IMG/VR virus record: IMGVR_UViG_3300032278_000125
Coordinates: 1 to 22,663 of that record
Strand: one strand, 5' to 3'
Length of the DNA stretch: 22,663 nt
Origin: a virus
The notes beneath the pieces were generated by a model. It did no database searches. It saw nothing but the letters and a program-made list of their open reading frames with translations, and had not been told where the DNA came from. Shown one piece after another: positions 19,297-22,663 of the stretch. Position 1 is the first letter of the stretch; every line of letters begins with the position of its first letter. The position numbers and the translations under genes are program-made.

Positions 19297-20867
19297 TGGG
19301 CGTTGCGCCGACCTCGATCGCCCTAGAGATGCAGTTCGCGGGCACGGCTGGCGCGTGGACAAACGTCTGGGCCGACGTGCGCGCGCAGGTTGACGTCGTG
19401 GCGTCCTACGGGATATCCGCAGGGGGGCCGGGCGACCGCTGCGCGCAGCCTGGCGCACTAACGTATGCGCTCGATAATTCCGCGAACAACTCGAACACCG
19501 CTGTCGGGTATTACAGCCCAGGGCATGCGAACGTCCGCAGCGGGTTCGAGATCGGCATCGCGTGCCGTCTCGCGATCACGTACGGCGGCACGACGTACTA
19601 CAAGTTCGTCGGGCGGCTGGCGTCGATTCATGCGACGGCAAACCAGCGCGGACCCTGGACGACGTTATGCGTCGTGCACGACTACCTTGACGAATGCCTG
19701 CGGACGTCACTCAAACGGCAGGCCGTGCTGACCTCGAAGCGCGGCGACGAGGTCTTCGACACGCTGGTCGCTGCGATGCCGTCCGCGCCTGGCAGTTCGA
19801 CGAGCGGCACCGGGCGGGAAACCTACGCGCTCGCGCTCGACGCGAAGTCGCCCGAGGAAGGCGTCAGCGTGCTCGGCGAGCTGCAACGCCTCGCAATGTC
19901 CGAGGCGGGTTTTATCTATGCGAAGGGCACGACCAACGCCAGCACGGCGCAGGCGTTCACGTACGAGAGCCGCACCGACCGCGCCAAGAAAAACACGAAC
20001 CAGTCGACGTTCGACGACGACGACATCGAGGCGATCTCGATCCGGCGCTCGCGGGATTCGGTGATCAACCGCATGCAGGTGTTGACGCACCCGCGCCGCA
20101 AGGATGGCAGCAGCGTCGTGCTGTACTCGATGCGCGACGCGACGGTCGGCACCGACTCGGCGGTCGCGCTCCTGGCGGGCGAGTCAATCACGCTTGTCTG
20201 CCCCTACACCGATCCCGACGACCGGGAGCAGCGGTGCGCGGGGACGTCAATGGTCACGCCTGCCAGCTCGACCGACTACACGGCCAACGCCGCCGCCGAT
20301 GCGTCGGGCGCTGACATGTCCAGCAGTCTCGGGGTGAGTGCCACGTATGGCGGCACGTCGGCGTCGGTCGTGTTGACGAACAACCACGCGAGCACGACGC
20401 TGTACATCACGAAGTTCGATTTCCGTGGCCTCGGGATCTACGACCAGCAGACGACCGTAAACGAATTAGAAGACGCGACGAGCCAGTCGACGTTCGGCAC
20501 GAACACCTACCGCTACGACGCCAGCTATCAGATGGACCCGGTGGTGGGCAACTCGTTCGCAAAACACTTCCTCGGGGTGTACAAAGACGCGCAACAGAGC
20601 GCCGAGAGCGTGACGATCCTGTTGAACAAAAACGCGGGACTCATGGCCGCCGGGCTTACCCGAGAAGTCGGCGATCGGATCGGCATCAGCGAAGCGCAGA
20701 CGGCGCTCGACGAGGGCTACTTTATTCAATCGGTGACGTTGACGATCAAGCCGACGAACGTTATCCGGTGTAAGTGGACGCTGTCGCCCGCGAGCCGGAT
20801 CGTGTACTGGTTCATCGGCACGGCGGGCGCGTCGAACGTCGGCACCTCGACGCTGCTGTCGTTCTAG
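19296..20867 (+). CDS. Minor tail protein (tail tip / baseplate hub type)
   Basis: 523 residues, TAATG overlap with the tape measure stop. The N-terminal 130 residues (W-A-D-V-R-A-Q-V, G-D-R-C-A-Q-P-G-A-L-T-Y-A-L-D-N, Y-Y-S-P-G-H-A-N-V-R-S-G-F-E-I-G, F-V-G-R-L-A-S-I) form a beta-rich tail-tip domain known from many siphovirus minor tail proteins. A helical central part (D-E-V-F-D-T-L-V-A-A) and a Thr/Ser-rich beta-rich C-terminal half follow, ending with I-S-E-A-Q-T-A-L-D-E-G-Y-F-I-Q-S-V. Gene order after the tape measure supports a distal-tail or hub function. I cannot tell whether it corresponds to Dit, Tal or a fusion of both. Confidence 0.7.
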   Translation: MGVAPTSIALEMQFAGTAGAWTNVWADVRAQVDVVASYGISAGGPGDRCAQPGALTYALDNSANNSNTAVGYYSPGHANVRSGFEIGIACRLAITYGGTTYYKFVGRLASIHATANQRGPWTTLCVVHDYLDECLRTSLKRQAVLTSKRGDEVFDTLVAAMPSAPGSSTSGTGRETYALALDAKSPEEGVSVLGELQRLAMSEAGFIYAKGTTNASTAQAFTYESRTDRAKKNTNQSTFDDDDIEAISIRRSRDSVINRMQVLTHPRRKDGSSVVLYSMRDATVGTDSAVALLAGESITLVCPYTDPDDREQRCAGTSMVTPASSTDYTANAAADASGADMSSSLGVSATYGGTSASVVLTNNHASTTLYITKFDFRGLGIYDQQTTVNELEDATSQSTFGTNTYRYDASYQMDPVVGNSFAKHFLGVYKDAQQSAESVTILLNKNAGLMAAGLTREVGDRIGISEAQTALDEGYFIQSVTLTIKPTNVIRCKWTLSPASRIVYWFIGTAGASNVGTSTLLSF

Positions 20868-20878
20868 AGGAGTGAGAC

Positions 20879-22663
20879 ATGGCATACGTCGCCGCTTCGA
20901 CCCTGACAACCGGGGATATGGTTACGGCCGGAGAGTGGAACGCCTCAGTCGTTGCCAATAGTGCCGCGTTGCGTACCGGCTCGATCGCGATCGCGTCACA
21001 GGGTGCGAACGAGCTGATCTTCGCGAGCAGCGGCACGCAACTGGCGAGAAATAGCGCGTTGACGTATAACGCCAGCACGAACAGCCTGTCGGTCGGCGCG
21101 TCTCCGCTCGATTACATCGCAAACTATTTTGCCGGGAATTTCACATCTGGCGGCGCGGCGTCGAACGCGGCGAAACAGTGGTACGCCGGAACGCTGACCG
21201 GCGTTGCTGGCGATACGTCATCCCTGGGCGGAACGATTTTCGGGAATGCGATCACGACGCAAGCAAGCCAAGCCGTCACGACGGTCTACCAAGTCAAGAT
21301 CGACGAGCCTACGATCATCGTCGGGGGCGGTGGAAGCGCTGGCACCTCAGCATCGCTCTGGATCACTGGCGCAGCTGGCGAGGCGAGTGCCAATTACGCC
21401 CTGTTTGTAGACGATGGGGCGACGCGGCTAGATGGCACCTTGGATGTTGACGGAATAACCACCATCACCAACACCGCGTCAGGCGCGACACCGGGGGATA
21501 CCAATACGCGCCTCATCGTGGAGCACAACGACAACTGCGCCGTGGGTATCTACAGCGGGACAGGTGGGGCCGGAATAATCGATTTCGGTGACAGTGGCGA
21601 CAGCGATATCGGGCGTCTCATCTACAACCACAGCTCCAACTTTATGTCGTTTACCACGAACGCGGCGGAACGGATGCGGATTGATAATGCCGGGAATGTT
21701 GGCCTCGGAGTAACCGATCCTGATGTTGCGCTTGACGTGACTGGCGGCGACAACGTGCTCGATATTTTCCGTATCACGCAGCGGGCATCAGGTGCAGCGG
21801 CGTACGGGTTACAAGTGGGATTGGCTGATACCGGCGACCCTGTGTTCCAGCGACTGGTGAACGACACCGCGACGGAGTCGTTCCGCATAGTGCGTGGTAC
21901 TGGTGTTGTGAAATTTAACGCCAACGTTGGGATCGGGACTTCCACCCCCACGTCACCGTCAGATGTGGCTAGAATCCTTGAGATTGAGGACGGCACCCAC
22001 GCGGGATTGGTGCTGCATGATTCCACAGCGGACGCATGGGAGATGTATGCGAACGGAACTGACGTGTCGTTCGCCTATAACAATTCAATCAAAATGCGGA
22101 TCGAAGGTGATACGGGGTACGTCGGCATCGGCACAACGGAGATCACCCAACCGCTCACGGTATCTGCTGGGGGCGGTCAAGGGATCAAGGTTGATACATC
22201 TCCCGGCACCTCTGGGGCAGCTGGCGCAACTGGGGGATCGGCATTCCTGACGCTCGGCTCCCACACGGGAACGACCAACAACAACAATACCGATAACGGG
22301 ATTAATTTCATGGTGGACAACGTCACCAAGTGGTCGTGGGGTATGAAAGGTCAGGGCAGTACAGACTCGACTGCCGACATGAATCTGTTTAATAACGTGC
22401 ATGACAATGTGTGTATCAAAGTGTTCGGAGCCTCAAATACCGTCAACTTCATCGACGCCGTGAACGTGGCGGGAACGTTGTCCAAGGTATCGGGGACATT
22501 CAAGATCGACCATCCGCTGCCGTCCATGACGGACACGCACCATCTCATTCATTCGTTCATAGAGGGACCGAAAGCGGATCTGATTTACCGTGGCACCGCC
22601 ACACTGGTGGACGGGCAAGCGACGGTGGATCTGGACGAGGCCGCAGGGATGTCCAGCGGGACA
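20879..22663 (+). CDS. Tail fibre / receptor-binding protein (3' end outside window)
   Basis: Open from a strong taGAGGAGtgag site and the ATG at 20879 to the window edge, 595 residues without a stop. The N-terminal 60 residues (T-G-D-M-V-T-A-G-E-W-N-A-S-V-V-A-N) resemble an attachment domain. The shaft has repeated fibre motifs: N-V-G-L-G-V-T-D-P near residue 271, N-V-G-I-G-T-S-T-P near 348 and Y-V-G-I-G-T-T-E near 413, each preceded by M-R-I-x-N/G-like strands, as in trimeric beta-fibres. From about residue 536, S-G-T-F-K-I-D-H-P-L begins a C-terminal domain (H-H-L-I-H-S-F-I-E-G-P, then Y-R-G-T-A-T-L) shared by many fibre-like proteins. The last 1.2 kb is lower in G+C than its neighbours. 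Receptor binding is inferred. Confidence 0.85.
   Translation, partial: MAYVAASTLTTGDMVTAGEWNASVVANSAALRTGSIAIASQGANELIFASSGTQLARNSALTYNASTNSLSVGASPLDYIANYFAGNFTSGGAASNAAKQWYAGTLTGVAGDTSSLGGTIFGNAITTQASQAVTTVYQVKIDEPTIIVGGGGSAGTSASLWITGAAGEASANYALFVDDGATRLDGTLDVDGITTITNTASGATPGDTNTRLIVEHNDNCAVGIYSGTGGAGIIDFGDSGDSDIGRLIYNHSSNFMSFTTNAAERMRIDNAGNVGLGVTDPDVALDVTGGDNVLDIFRITQRASGAAAYGLQVGLADTGDPVFQRLVNDTATESFRIVRGTGVVKFNANVGIGTSTPTSPSDVARILEIEDGTHAGLVLHDSTADAWEMYANGTDVSFAYNNSIKMRIEGDTGYVGIGTTEITQPLTVSAGGGQGIKVDTSPGTSGAAGATGGSAFLTLGSHTGTTNNNNTDNGINFMVDNVTKWSWGMKGQGSTDSTADMNLFNNVHDNVCIKVFGASNTVNFIDAVNVAGTLSKVSGTFKIDHPLPSMTDTHHLIHSFIEGPKADLIYRGTATLVDGQATVDLDEAAGMSSGT

Noticed and set aside
19694-20314. 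206-codon plus-strand ORF inside the minor tail gene
   Set aside because: Out-of-frame, Arg-rich shadow of a well-formed minor tail reading frame.
1-22663. Frequent GCGATCGC octamers (at least seven by eye), suggesting a cyanobacterial HIP1 signature
   Set aside because: The density is well below that of HIP1-rich cyanobacterial genomes and can follow from high GC and the frequent gcg-atc-gc codon context. It was not used for host assignment.
1-22663. CRISPR arrays, tRNA genes or insertion sequences
   Set aside because: No regularly spaced repeats, cloverleaf-like sequence or transposase was seen on reading both strands.

Overview
The window is a stretch of a tailed double-stranded DNA bacteriophage (or an intact prophage) with a lambda/HK97-like head and a long non-contractile tail. 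The evidence is the ordered set of P27-type small terminase, large terminase, HK97-type portal, prohead protease and capsid, connector proteins, tail tube, frameshifted tail chaperones, a 1203-residue tape measure, a minor tail protein and a tail fibre. Base composition is high in G+C (sampled 60-base lines in the tape-measure gene reach about 70%) and promoters look sigma70-like. The host cannot be named; a high-GC bacterium such as an actinobacterium or a Chloroflexota member is only a guess. No rRNA, tRNA, CRISPR array or insertion sequence was seen. No stretch longer than about 150 bases lacks a gene on one strand or the other.

Region 1 (1-2786, plus strand) is a tightly packed accessory operon: the end of an HNH nuclease, a helix-turn-helix protein, several very small cysteine-rich or helical proteins, a protein whose C-terminal part resembles AcrVA2-type proteins, and two tandemly duplicated zinc-finger genes. 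Most junctions are ATGA, TTGA, GTGA or TGATG overlaps, which suggests translational coupling. Region 2 (2889-5589, plus strand) has an orphan ParB-like protein and the two terminase subunits.

Region 3 (about 5590-7640, minus strand) interrupts the packaging/head operon. It holds a tyrosine integrase, a small helix-turn-helix protein likely to be the excisionase, and two small unknown proteins. Two nearly identical 48-bp promoter/operator modules drive it and one strong intrinsic terminator separates its two transcription units. This is an unusual place for an integration module. It implies either a free phage genome or an attachment site located elsewhere.

Region 4 (7690-14193, plus) resumes head morphogenesis: a small membrane protein, portal, protease, major capsid (followed by a strong terminator-like hairpin), a small protein, head-tail connector, head-closure adaptor, tail terminator, gp10-like neck protein, two small proteins and the tail tube protein. 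Region 5 (14193-22663, plus) is tail: an 85-aa protein, a second shorter tail-tube paralogue, tail assembly chaperones joined by a -1 frameshift on A AAA AAC, tape measure, minor tail protein and a tail fibre of lower G+C that runs off the window. Lysis, DNA replication and repressor genes are not in the window.
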